NCBI GenBank assembly: GCA_009845645.1
Contig: VXZF01000597.1
Span: forward strand, 1 to 6,523
Origin: Gemmatimonadota bacterium
GTDB lineage: Bacteria > Latescibacterota > UBA2968 > UBA8231
Direction of reading: 5' to 3'
Length of the DNA: 6,523 nt
Shown here: in pieces, positions 1 to 6,197 of the stretch
Numbering within the stretch: the first letter of the stretch is position 1
Layout of the letters: every line of letters begins with the position of its first letter
Position numbers and translations under genes: made by a program
Notes under the pieces: model-generated
Seen by the model: only the letters and a program-made list of their open reading frames with translations
The model's database searches: none
What the model was told of the DNA's origin: nothing

Positions 1-1053
1 AGTGTCACCAATGCACTCCTGCACCAAAATGCCGTGGGCAGCTCCCCACTGCACTGCGTCGGCTGCCCCGCGGCCATCAAGCAGCGCCGCGATCACGCCC
101 GAGGCAAAGGAATCGCCGCCGCCGGTGCGATCGGCAATTTCAATATTTTCGCGCACGGCCGCCTGGTAGATTTCGCCTTCCTCGACGTCGAATAGCACCG
201 CGCCCCAGTTGATGCGGTCCGCCGTTAGTGCACCACGCAACTGGGTGCCGATGTACTTGAGGTTCGGATAGTCGTTGGCGACTTGGTGTAGCATCTTAGT
301 ATAGATCGCCAACCACTGATCAAAACTGGCGTCTTTGGCCACCTTTTCGGTTTCGTAGCCCAGCGCGTCGTCAAAGTCGTCCTGGTTGCCGACGAGGAAC
401 TCGACGTGCGGCACAATAGAGCGATTGATCTGGCGAGCGCGCTCTTTGTCCGGCTCCACCTTGGAGCGGTAGTTGAGGTCAAAGGAGCGGCCTGCGCCGT
501 GCTCGCCGGCTTTCTGCATGGCCTCTAGCGCCAGCGCAGCCGTCTTCTCCGAGAGCAAAGTGTAAATCCCGCCGGTGCTAAACCACCGCGTCCCCAACGC
601 GCCGAAGAGATGGTCCCAGTCCACATCGCCAGGCCCGATTTCTCTCACTGGGGCATGGGCGCGATAGTACTCGGTCACCGAAGGCAAGAGACCCTTGCCA
701 GCCCAAGTAAAGTTGATCCCATTGTGCAAAGTCCCCTTGGCATCGGTGCTGAATTGCCCCTTGCCGCTGTTGTTAAACCAGATGATGTGCCCAGTGTCCA
801 GCCCAGCTTCGCGCAATTGGTTTTCAATGTTGCGGCCAATCCCATCGTCCACGAGAGCCGTGATGACGGCAGCGCGCAAGCCAAAGCAATAACTCAAGCC
901 CTCGGCGACATTGGTCTCGCCGCCCCCGTGCCAGATCCGGGCAGTGCGCGCCCGAGCCGTGGGCACTTGGCCGGGATCGATGCGCATGAGGACCTCGCCT
1001 AGGGCGATGGCGTCGTAGTGGGTCTGGTCTGCTGATTTGAGTTGGATGGTCAT
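1..1053 (-). CDS. PfkB-family sugar kinase, 2-keto-3-deoxygluconate kinase-like (3' end cut by window edge)
   Basis: ATP-dependent cytoplasmic sugar or sugar-acid kinase of the ribokinase/PfkB fold. The frame is open for 351 codons from ATG at 1053 to the window edge without a stop. The start is supported by a strong Shine-Dalgarno (AGGAGGA, 1064-1070) about 10 nt upstream. Visible motifs are the N-terminal core ALGEVLMRIDPG (residues 17-28), the glycine-rich substrate-side motif WHGGGETNVAEGL (41-53), SFDLNYR (190-196), VGNQDDF (221-227), and the C-terminal PfkB signature DRTGGGDSFASG (308-319), in which D314 is the expected catalytic base. The length and the DRxGGGDSFASG form resemble the long (about 360-residue) KDG-kinase-like branch, so probably only the last 10-20 residues are missing. 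It is the last visible gene of a minus-strand set, 41 bp after the oxidoreductase gene. The fold is certain; the exact substrate (2-keto-3-deoxygluconate or another keto-deoxy acid or sugar) is inferred. Confidence 0.9.
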   Translation of the reverse strand, partial: MTIQLKSADQTHYDAIALGEVLMRIDPGQVPTARARTARIWHGGGETNVAEGLSYCFGLRAAVITALVDDGIGRNIENQLREAGLDTGHIIWFNNSGKGQFSTDAKGTLHNGINFTWAGKGLLPSVTEYYRAHAPVREIGPGDVDWDHLFGALGTRWFSTGGIYTLLSEKTAALALEAMQKAGEHGAGRSFDLNYRSKVEPDKERARQINRSIVPHVEFLVGNQDDFDDALGYETEKVAKDASFDQWLAIYTKMLHQVANDYPNLKYIGTQLRGALTADRINWGAVLFDVEEGEIYQAAVRENIEIADRTGGGDSFASGVIAALLDGRGAADAVQWGAAHGILVQECIGDT

Positions 1054-1094
1054 ACTACCGTCTTCCTCCTTGATTGTTTGTATGATTTTCTCGG

Positions 1095-1961
1095 TTATAG
1101 CTGTACCCGCACTCGGCTCTTTTTCACCAGAGACTTCTCCAGCGCCTCCAACACTGCCACCGGCCCCAGCATGGTCTGTGCAGTCTCGTCGGTTTTGCCC
1201 GTGCGGAACATGGTGCAAAAATCGCGGATGCCGCTTAGATACGAGCTTTCGTCGAATGTGATCGGCTCGTCCATGCGGCCCTTTTCGCCGATCGCACTCA
1301 GGTGGAAACCGGGCGCAGCGCCCCCCACTAAGTTCAGGGTAGCTACGCAGCCGTCGCGGTAGGTGAGAACAGCCGTGTGGTTGGCCCCAGCCCCGCGCTG
1401 GATCTCGGCCCAGCGTATATCCGTGCCGAGCAAACGCAGCACCATATCTACTTGGTGAATGCCGTAAAAAAAGACGCCGCCCCACTTCGACTTGATGTCG
1501 CAGGAGCCAGTGGAGACCACGGCCTGAATGGGGCCGAGCTGACGCATCTTTTTGGCAAAGGCCCGGTACGAAGCCTGTTTGGGCAACGTGGAAAAAGAAC
1601 AGACCGGCACGCCCAACTCCGCAGCCCGCGCCAAAAAGCGCTTCCCCTCGGCCTGGCGGTAGCAAAACGGCTTGTCGATAAAAAGCGGTATCTTGGCTTC
1701 CAGCAGCGGCCGAGCGGCTGGCAGGTGCTCCTTGCCGTGGCGGTGATCGACCACCGCCGCATCGACTTGGCCAATCAGCTCTTCAGGCGTGCGAACAATG
1801 TGCGGGATTTGACCGGCGGTAGCAGCAGCTTGCGCGTATTGGGTGGTCTCCCCCCACACGTGGGTCACCTGCACCCCGCGCACCCTTTTTTCGACGTTGA
1901 GTACCTTGGCGATGGCAGCCGTGTGGCTGTTTTCCGCCCCGACGATGCCGATGTTCAGCAT
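1095..1961 (-). CDS. Gfo/Idh/MocA-family NAD(P)-dependent oxidoreductase
   Basis: Cytoplasmic sugar or polyol dehydrogenase-like protein of 288 residues, shorter than the usual 330-400 of the family. An N-terminal Rossmann fold opens with MLNIGIVGAENSH (1-13). The family Lys motif, usually EKP, appears as DKP (96-98), and the central substrate-side segment GGVFFYGIHQVD (161-172) carries the conserved His169. Two departures from consensus are visible: the GxGxxG turn reads G8-A-E-N-S-H13, and the Asp normally four residues before the His is Phe165. I chose ATG at 1961 because the Rossmann strand begins at once and it lies 1 nt after the upstream stop (TAA, 1963-1965); GGGGA within the end of the upstream gene can serve as the ribosome site. 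A TTG at 1976 would add five residues and overlap the upstream gene, and is less likely. Tight coupling to the amidohydrolase suggests one transcript. Substrate unknown. Confidence 0.9.
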   Translation of the reverse strand: MLNIGIVGAENSHTAAIAKVLNVEKRVRGVQVTHVWGETTQYAQAAATAGQIPHIVRTPEELIGQVDAAVVDHRHGKEHLPAARPLLEAKIPLFIDKPFCYRQAEGKRFLARAAELGVPVCSFSTLPKQASYRAFAKKMRQLGPIQAVVSTGSCDIKSKWGGVFFYGIHQVDMVLRLLGTDIRWAEIQRGAGANHTAVLTYRDGCVATLNLVGGAAPGFHLSAIGEKGRMDEPITFDESSYLSGIRDFCTMFRTGKTDETAQTMLGPVAVLEALEKSLVKKSRVRVQL

Positions 1962-1962
1962 C

Positions 1963-2787
1963 TTACTTTTCCCCAAAATTCCACAACTTCAACACCGTCT
2001 TGCCCATCATCCACTCCAAATCCTCTGGCGCGATGAACTTCATCTCGTCGCGCACCACCGTCAGGGGCTGGGAGTATTCGGCCAGCGACAGGCACACCGG
2101 CCAATCCGTGCCCCACATAATACGCTGCGGCCCAAAGGTCTGATACACTTCCTCGACCATCCCGTGCGTATCGGCCCAGGGATAGCTCTGCTTGGAGAGC
2201 GACCAAGTGTGGCTGATCTTGACGTACACTCGGGGGTAACGGGCCATATCCATCAGCAACTGCCGCTCTTCCGGGTTGTCGGGATGGGCGCTGGCCATAT
2301 GGTCGATACAGCAATCCACATCCGGGTAGCGGTCGAGGATCCTCGCCAAATCCGGCATCCGGCTCGCTCCGGTCAGGATCAACATCGGGATCCCCAAATC
2401 CTGAGCACGCGCGAAAATCGAGTCCATCCCCGGCCCCTTGAACCAATCGCCCGCCGCATCCCGCGACGGCGAGAGCCGCATCCCGTGCAGGCCGTGCTCC
2501 TCCGTCCACATCGACATGTGGTCGGGCGAGGCCGGGTCTTCGGGATTGATGCGTCCCACGGCCATGAAGCGATCGGGATATTGCTTGATGACGTGGGCGA
2601 CATAACTGTTGTCCCAGCGGTAGTGGATGACCTGCACTAGCACGGTCTTTTCCACCCCGTTGGCGTCCATCAGCGCCAGTAGTTCTTCCGCGGTGTGGTC
2701 TTCGGCGGGCGGATTGGGATTTTCCGCTGGCCAGGGAAAAGCCGGATCGTTGATCCATACGTGTACATGAGGGTCGATAATGCGCAT
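1963..2787 (-). CDS. TIM-barrel amidohydrolase (lactonase / PDC-hydrolase-like, amidohydrolase_2 family)
   Basis: Metal-dependent hydrolase of 274 residues, normal length for the COG3618-type amidohydrolases that include L-fuconolactonase, 4-sulfomuconolactone hydrolase and 2-pyrone-4,6-dicarboxylate hydrolase. Landmarks are strand 1 IIDPHVHVW (3-11) with the HxH pair H7/H9, QVIHY (52-56), GMRLSPSR (102-109), CIDHMA (160-165) with H163, KISHTWS (190-196) with H193, and the terminal strand WGTDWP (225-230), where D228 is the expected catalytic or metal-binding Asp. ATG at 2787 is preceded by AAAGGA (2794-2799) with a 6-nt gap, and the first strand starts at residue 2, so the start is secure. 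It is the first gene of the minus-strand set and faces the divergent deacylase gene. A sugar-lactone hydrolase role fits the adjacent dehydrogenase and kinase, but decarboxylases of the same superfamily look similar, so the reaction is inferred. Confidence 0.9.
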   Translation of the reverse strand: MRIIDPHVHVWINDPAFPWPAENPNPPAEDHTAEELLALMDANGVEKTVLVQVIHYRWDNSYVAHVIKQYPDRFMAVGRINPEDPASPDHMSMWTEEHGLHGMRLSPSRDAAGDWFKGPGMDSIFARAQDLGIPMLILTGASRMPDLARILDRYPDVDCCIDHMASAHPDNPEERQLLMDMARYPRVYVKISHTWSLSKQSYPWADTHGMVEEVYQTFGPQRIMWGTDWPVCLSLAEYSQPLTVVRDEMKFIAPEDLEWMMGKTVLKLWNFGEK

Positions 2788-2842
2788 TGAGCATCCTTTC
2801 TGAGAAGTGTCGGGGCGATAACATGCGAAAAAGGGCTGCGCC

Positions 2843-2869
2843 CGTCCAGCTTGCGAGGCCGCGTCCAGC
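2843..2869. repeat. 8-bp direct repeat in divergent spacer, possible operator
   Basis: CGTCCAGC occurs at 2843-2850 and again at 2862-2869, a 19-bp offset (just under two helical turns). The copies flank the candidate -35 hexamer of the plus-strand gene. Paired half-sites in a divergent spacer are typical of regulator binding, but with 8 bp in GC-rich DNA chance is not excluded. Confidence 0.3.
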
Positions 2870-2879
2870 CGCCTAGATT
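2851..2879 (+). promoter_or_regulatory. Candidate sigma-70-type promoter for the deacylase gene
   Basis: TTGCGA (2851-2856) and TAGATT (2874-2879) match the -35 and -10 consensus at 4 of 6 positions each, with an ideal 17-bp spacer. Transcription would start near 2886 and give a leader of about 26 nt before the TTG start. No transcript evidence; a weak match only. Confidence 0.25.
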
Positions 2880-2897
2880 GACCGGCACCTTTTTACC

Positions 2898-2910
2898 ACA
2901 GGAGACCTGT
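2898..2910 (+). promoter_or_regulatory. Shine-Dalgarno enclosed in a short perfect hairpin before a TTG start
   Basis: ACAGG-AGA-CCTGT is a perfect 5-bp inverted repeat around a 3-nt loop. It contains the Shine-Dalgarno AGGAGA (2900-2905), which lies 6 nt before the TTG start at 2912 and so decides that start. In RNA the stem would partly hide the ribosome site; as DNA it is also a 13-bp palindrome that a protein could bind. The ribosome-site assignment is firm, the regulatory reading is inferred. Confidence 0.5.
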
Positions 2911-2911
2911 C

Positions 2912-4480
2912 TTGTTCGACCTGATAATTCGCAACGGCACCATCATCGACGGCACCCACGCCGACCGCTATCCCGCGGATATTGGCCTCCGCGCCGACCG
3001 CATCGCAGCTATCGGCGACCTCGGCGATGCCGAATCACAGCACAGCATCGACGCCCAAGGCAAAATCGTCGCCCCGGGCTTTGTCGATGTCCACAATCAC
3101 TCCGACGGCTGGCTCTTGCAGCAGCCCAACTTCCTCCCCAAGACCCTCCAAGGCTTTACCACTGAAGTCCTCATGGCTGACGGCATCTCCTACGCCCCGG
3201 TTGACGCCGCCACTCGCGCCCACTGGCTCTACTACATGCGCTCCCTCAACGGCCTAATGCAAAGCCACTACTCAGGCTGGGAGAGCCTCGCCGATTACAT
3301 GCAGCTACTCGATGGCCGCACCGCGCAAAACACCATCACCCACCTCCCCTACGCCCACCTACGGGCCATGGCCTGCGGCTGGGACCGCCGCGTCCCCGAC
3401 GACGTGCAAATGGAAGAGATCCTCGCTGGAGTCGAGCGCGGCATGACCGAAGGTGCGGTCGGCCTTTCGACCGGACTCGACTACATCGCCGAATGCTTTG
3501 CCACCACGGGCGAACTCGTCGAAGCCTGCACCGCCATGGCACCCCAACAGGGCCTCTACGCCACCCACGTGCGCTATAAAAAGGGCACCCTCGCCGGTGT
3601 GCAGGAAGCCGTCGAGATCGGCCGCCGCGCCGGGGTCCCGGTTCACATTTCCCACTTCAAGGGCACCTCCCCCCAGCAAATCGACGAATTACTATCGTAC
3701 GTGGACCAAGTCGCAGTCAACGAGGTGGACTTTAGCTTCGATGTGTACCCGTACCTGCCCGGCTCGACCATGCTCAACTTCATGTTGCCCTATGAAGTAT
3801 GGGAGGACGGCCCGTTAGGCGTCTTGCCCAAACTCAACGATCCCGCGATCCGTCGCCGCTTCGCCCGCGTCCTCGACCGCTACGCCAACCCCCTTGACCG
3901 GATGACCATTGCCTGGCTGCCCGGGCGGGACAACGCCCACTTTATCGGTCGCACCTTAGACGAATACGTCCAACAAGCCGGTGCCCCTCCGACCGACGCG
4001 CTCTGCGACCTGCTGATCGAGGAAAACTTGGCAGTCCTCCTCGTCTTCCACCACGGCGACGACGCCTTGGTCCATCCCTTCCTGTCGCACGAAAAATACA
4101 TGCTGGGCAGCGATGGGATTTACTTCCCCGACGGCGCAGTGCACCCGCGTTTATACGGATCGGCTGCGCGCCTGTTGGGGCCTTGCGTGCGCGACCACAA
4201 GCTCTTCTCGCTCGAAGACGCCGTGTACAAGCTGAGCGCCCACCCAGCATCGCGATTTGGACTAACACAACGGGGGCAAATTACCGAAGGCTTCTACGCA
4301 GACTTGGTCGTCTTTGACGCGGAGATCGTTGCAGACCGCGCCACGTACGCCGACCCTCACCAGTACTCGGTCGGCGTCGAGCACGTCCTAGTCAACGGGG
4401 TTCCCATCGTCCACAACGGATGTGCAGTCGAAGATTTGGGGCCGACTTGTCCGGGCCGCTACCTGAAGTTCAAAGCCTGA
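2912..4480 (+). CDS. N-acyl-D-amino-acid deacylase (D-aminoacylase) family amidohydrolase
   Basis: Zinc-type amidohydrolase of 522 residues, full length for COG3653 D-aminoacylases, which hydrolyse N-acyl-D-amino acids to a carboxylic acid and a D-amino acid. It has a small N-terminal beta domain (FDLIIRNGTIIDG, 2-14), then a TIM barrel with APGFVDVHNHSD (54-65; H61, H63), TTEVLMADGISYAP (83-96), EGAVGLSTGLDY (180-191), ATHVRYK (217-223; H219), VHISHFKG (244-251; H248, K250), DVYPYLPGST (277-286), GSDG (399-402; D401) and HPRLYG (411-416; R413), and a closing beta segment (GFYADLVVFDAE, 460-471). Metal and substrate-carboxylate positions are mostly kept, but the usual bridging Cys of the NCGIS motif is Asp90. 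The TTG start is supported by AGGAGA 6 nt upstream and by the family N-terminus. No signal peptide is seen, so it is probably cytoplasmic. Codons are strongly C-ending. It is transcribed away from the amidohydrolase at 1963-2787. The substrate could also be an N-acyl or carbamoyl compound other than a D-amino acid. Confidence 0.92.
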   Translation: MFDLIIRNGTIIDGTHADRYPADIGLRADRIAAIGDLGDAESQHSIDAQGKIVAPGFVDVHNHSDGWLLQQPNFLPKTLQGFTTEVLMADGISYAPVDAATRAHWLYYMRSLNGLMQSHYSGWESLADYMQLLDGRTAQNTITHLPYAHLRAMACGWDRRVPDDVQMEEILAGVERGMTEGAVGLSTGLDYIAECFATTGELVEACTAMAPQQGLYATHVRYKKGTLAGVQEAVEIGRRAGVPVHISHFKGTSPQQIDELLSYVDQVAVNEVDFSFDVYPYLPGSTMLNFMLPYEVWEDGPLGVLPKLNDPAIRRRFARVLDRYANPLDRMTIAWLPGRDNAHFIGRTLDEYVQQAGAPPTDALCDLLIEENLAVLLVFHHGDDALVHPFLSHEKYMLGSDGIYFPDGAVHPRLYGSAARLLGPCVRDHKLFSLEDAVYKLSAHPASRFGLTQRGQITEGFYADLVVFDAEIVADRATYADPHQYSVGVEHVLVNGVPIVHNGCAVEDLGPTCPGRYLKFKA

Positions 4481-4849
4481 TCAGTACTCACTCATCTGCC
4501 CGCCGTTCCAGCACTCGGCGGTCTCACCCTTGGGGTTGAGGAGCGTGGCGGAGCGCTCTCCCAGCTTGACCCATACCCTCTTACCGACGTAGATCCAACA
4601 CCAAGAACAATGCTCTTTGGGGTCGAGCATCCAGACGGTCCTGTCCGGCAACCGCACTAACAAGCGCCCCTCGGCAAAGCGGCGCATCAGGTGCGCCTCC
4701 ACATAGCCGCCTTCGGCCAAAAGCTGCGCGGCTTTGGGCGAGGGTTCCGGGGACGTTGTAGCCGGTGCGGCGATCAGCGCACAGCCCCCGATTAACACGG
4801 CGCAGACGACCGCCCCGCGCATCTTACGCATTGTAGTAAACGCCGACAT
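4481..4849 (-). CDS. Small putative lipoprotein, unknown function
   Basis: Protein of 122 residues that I do not recognise. The N-terminus has two basic residues (R8, K9), then a hydrophobic stretch ending in a lipobox-like LIGGC (19-23), so Cys23 could be lipidated after signal peptidase II cleavage; an ordinary signal peptide cut near APA (28-30) is the alternative. A Thr/Ser/Pro linker (31-38) follows, then a compact domain rich in Trp, Val and charged residues with a CSWC pair (81-84) and a third Cys103 near the C-terminus. ATG at 4849 is preferred because GGAG within the end of the P450 gene lies about 9 nt upstream; a GTG at 4855 is too close to that site. It begins 6 nt after the P450 stop, so the two are probably co-translated. 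Its stop directly abuts the convergent deacylase stop. The signal, lipobox and Cys pattern argue for a real envelope protein rather than a chance frame. Confidence 0.65.
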   Translation of the reverse strand: MSAFTTMRKMRGAVVCAVLIGGCALIAAPATTSPEPSPKAAQLLAEGGYVEAHLMRRFAEGRLLVRLPDRTVWMLDPKEHCSWCWIYVGKRVWVKLGERSATLLNPKGETAECWNGGQMSEY

Positions 4850-4855
4850 GCACAC

Positions 4856-6127
4856 TCACTCCTCTGCTTCCGCCTCCACCTCGACCCAGAGTTCCTCGAC
4901 CCCGCGCAAGGATATTTGCTCCCTGCGCTTCGGCTCGCCCGCCAAGCGCAGCGACCGAAACCGCCGCAGTATGGTCTTGAACGCAATGCGGCCCTCCAAC
5001 TCGGCCAACGACGCGCCCAAGCAGTAGTGGATGCCGCGCCCGAATGAGAGGTGGCTGGTGCCCTTGCGGCCAATGTCCAGCACATCCGGCTGCTCAAAAA
5101 CTGCTGGGTCGCGGTTGGCCGCGCCGATCAAGGAAATGACCAGTTGCCCAGCGCGAATGTGCTTGCCGCCAATCTCCACATCTTGGCGCACAACCCGCCC
5201 GTCGAGCTGCACCGGCGGGTCGTAGCGCAAAAGTTCCTTGACGGCTGAATTCAGCAAGTCCGGGTTGTCCCACAGGCGTTGCAGTTGATCCAGGTTCGAC
5301 AGCAGCGCCAACATGCCATTGCCGATTAGGTTCCGAGTCGTTTCGTTCCCGGCAACCAGCAGCAGAATCAGCGTCTTGATGAGTTCGTCGTGCGTCAGCT
5401 TGCTGCCTTCCTCTTCGGCGGCTAGCAGGACGCTGATTAGGTCATCCCTTGGCTCCTGTCGCCGCACGGCGATGATGGCCTCAAAGTACTCGGTCAATTC
5501 TTCCGCAGCACCACCAACGCGCTCCATTGCGTCTTTGGGCAAAAACGGTTCAACGCTGAGCGCGAGGTCGTTGGACCAGTCCTTGAAGCGGTCCATGTCT
5601 TTGGGTGGGACGCCCATCAGGTCGGCAATGATCGTGATCGGCAAAGGGTACGCCAAAGAAGCGATCAGGTCGAAACTGGGCTGGCCGGCGACCGCGTCGA
5701 GCAACTGTTCGGCGGTCTGTTCCACTCTAAAGCGCAGCTTTTCAATGGCGCGTGGCGTGAACGCCTGCGAGACGAGCGCCCGCAGGCGCGTGTGTTCGGG
5801 CGGATCTTGGTGCAACATGCTGATGAGGCCGGCCTGTTCGCGGACCTCGCTGGGGATGGCATTGGAGAATCGGGCGTGGTCCCGCAAAACCGCGTCGCAG
5901 TCTTTGTAGCGCGTCAGTGCCCATCCGTCCAACAGCCTCATCCGATGCACGGGATCCCGCTGCCGCATCTGGGCGTACTTTGGATACGGGTCCCTTAGGA
6001 TCTCGACCGAGCCGGGGTGGTAGGAAACCCCCGATTCGAGCCGCTCCCGCATCAGCAACGCCTTGATCGCGATCGGTTCTACGGCCTTGCGCACGAACTT
6101 GGCAAGATGCCCAATCGGACCACTCAT
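4856..6127 (-). CDS. Cytochrome P450 monooxygenase (bacterial soluble type)
   Basis: Heme-thiolate monooxygenase of 423 residues, typical for soluble bacterial class I P450s that need separate ferredoxin and reductase partners; neither partner is in the window. In order: helix C motif DPPEHTRLR (108-116), I-helix AGNETT (259-264) with the acid-alcohol pair E262/T263 for oxygen activation, K-helix ExxR as ELLR (298-301), NRDP (338-341), and heme loop SFGRGIHYCLG (361-371) with Cys369 as axial ligand. All core motifs are intact, so it should be active. No membrane anchor is seen. ATG at 6127 follows AGGA (6135-6138) with a 7-nt gap. It sits 70 bp after the CoA-transferase gene and 6 nt before the lipoprotein gene, which suggests one minus-strand unit. 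The overall look is of CYP107/CYP109-like hydroxylases of lipids, terpenoids or aromatic compounds, but the substrate cannot be read from sequence. Confidence 0.96.
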   Translation of the reverse strand: MSGPIGHLAKFVRKAVEPIAIKALLMRERLESGVSYHPGSVEILRDPYPKYAQMRQRDPVHRMRLLDGWALTRYKDCDAVLRDHARFSNAIPSEVREQAGLISMLHQDPPEHTRLRALVSQAFTPRAIEKLRFRVEQTAEQLLDAVAGQPSFDLIASLAYPLPITIIADLMGVPPKDMDRFKDWSNDLALSVEPFLPKDAMERVGGAAEELTEYFEAIIAVRRQEPRDDLISVLLAAEEEGSKLTHDELIKTLILLLVAGNETTRNLIGNGMLALLSNLDQLQRLWDNPDLLNSAVKELLRYDPPVQLDGRVVRQDVEIGGKHIRAGQLVISLIGAANRDPAVFEQPDVLDIGRKGTSHLSFGRGIHYCLGASLAELEGRIAFKTILRRFRSLRLAGEPKRREQISLRGVEELWVEVEAEAEE

Positions 6128-6197
6128 ATAGCAATCCTGAATGATTGAACGATTCTAGCGGCGCTGAGATCGCCGTATAGAGCGCACTCACCACCTC

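Noticed and set aside
610..1002. 130-codon open frame on the plus strand inside the kinase gene
   Set aside because: It lies antisense to a clear PfkB kinase and has no recognisable motif; the opposite strand explains the open frame.
1961..1976. TTG at 1976 as the oxidoreductase start
   Set aside because: It would overlap the amidohydrolase gene by 14 nt and add five residues before the Rossmann strand; ATG at 1961 fits the family better.
1377..2036. 219-codon plus-strand open frame
   Set aside because: Antisense to the oxidoreductase gene and the end of the amidohydrolase gene; composition is Arg/Pro/His-rich as expected of a shadow frame.
1955..2824. 289-codon minus-strand open frame overlapping the amidohydrolase in another frame
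   Set aside because: The 1963-2787 frame carries all family motifs (HxH, IDH, WGTDWP); this frame is Arg/Gly-rich with no motif.
2878..2883. TTGACC as a -35 box for the deacylase gene
   Set aside because: It matches the -35 consensus well, but at 17 bp downstream only the Shine-Dalgarno region is found, with no -10-like hexamer, and the transcript would start inside the gene.
5313..5909. 198-codon plus-strand open frame
   Set aside because: Antisense to the P450; Ser/Arg-rich with no domain, a shadow of P450 codon bias.
6128..6197. Promoter or terminator in the 70-bp gap between the CoA-transferase and P450 genes
   Set aside because: TAGAAT (minus strand, 6152-6157) resembles a -10 box but has no -35 at proper spacing. 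A CGGCG/CGCCG 5-bp stem (around 6159-6175) lacks a following T-run, so neither a promoter nor an intrinsic terminator can be supported.
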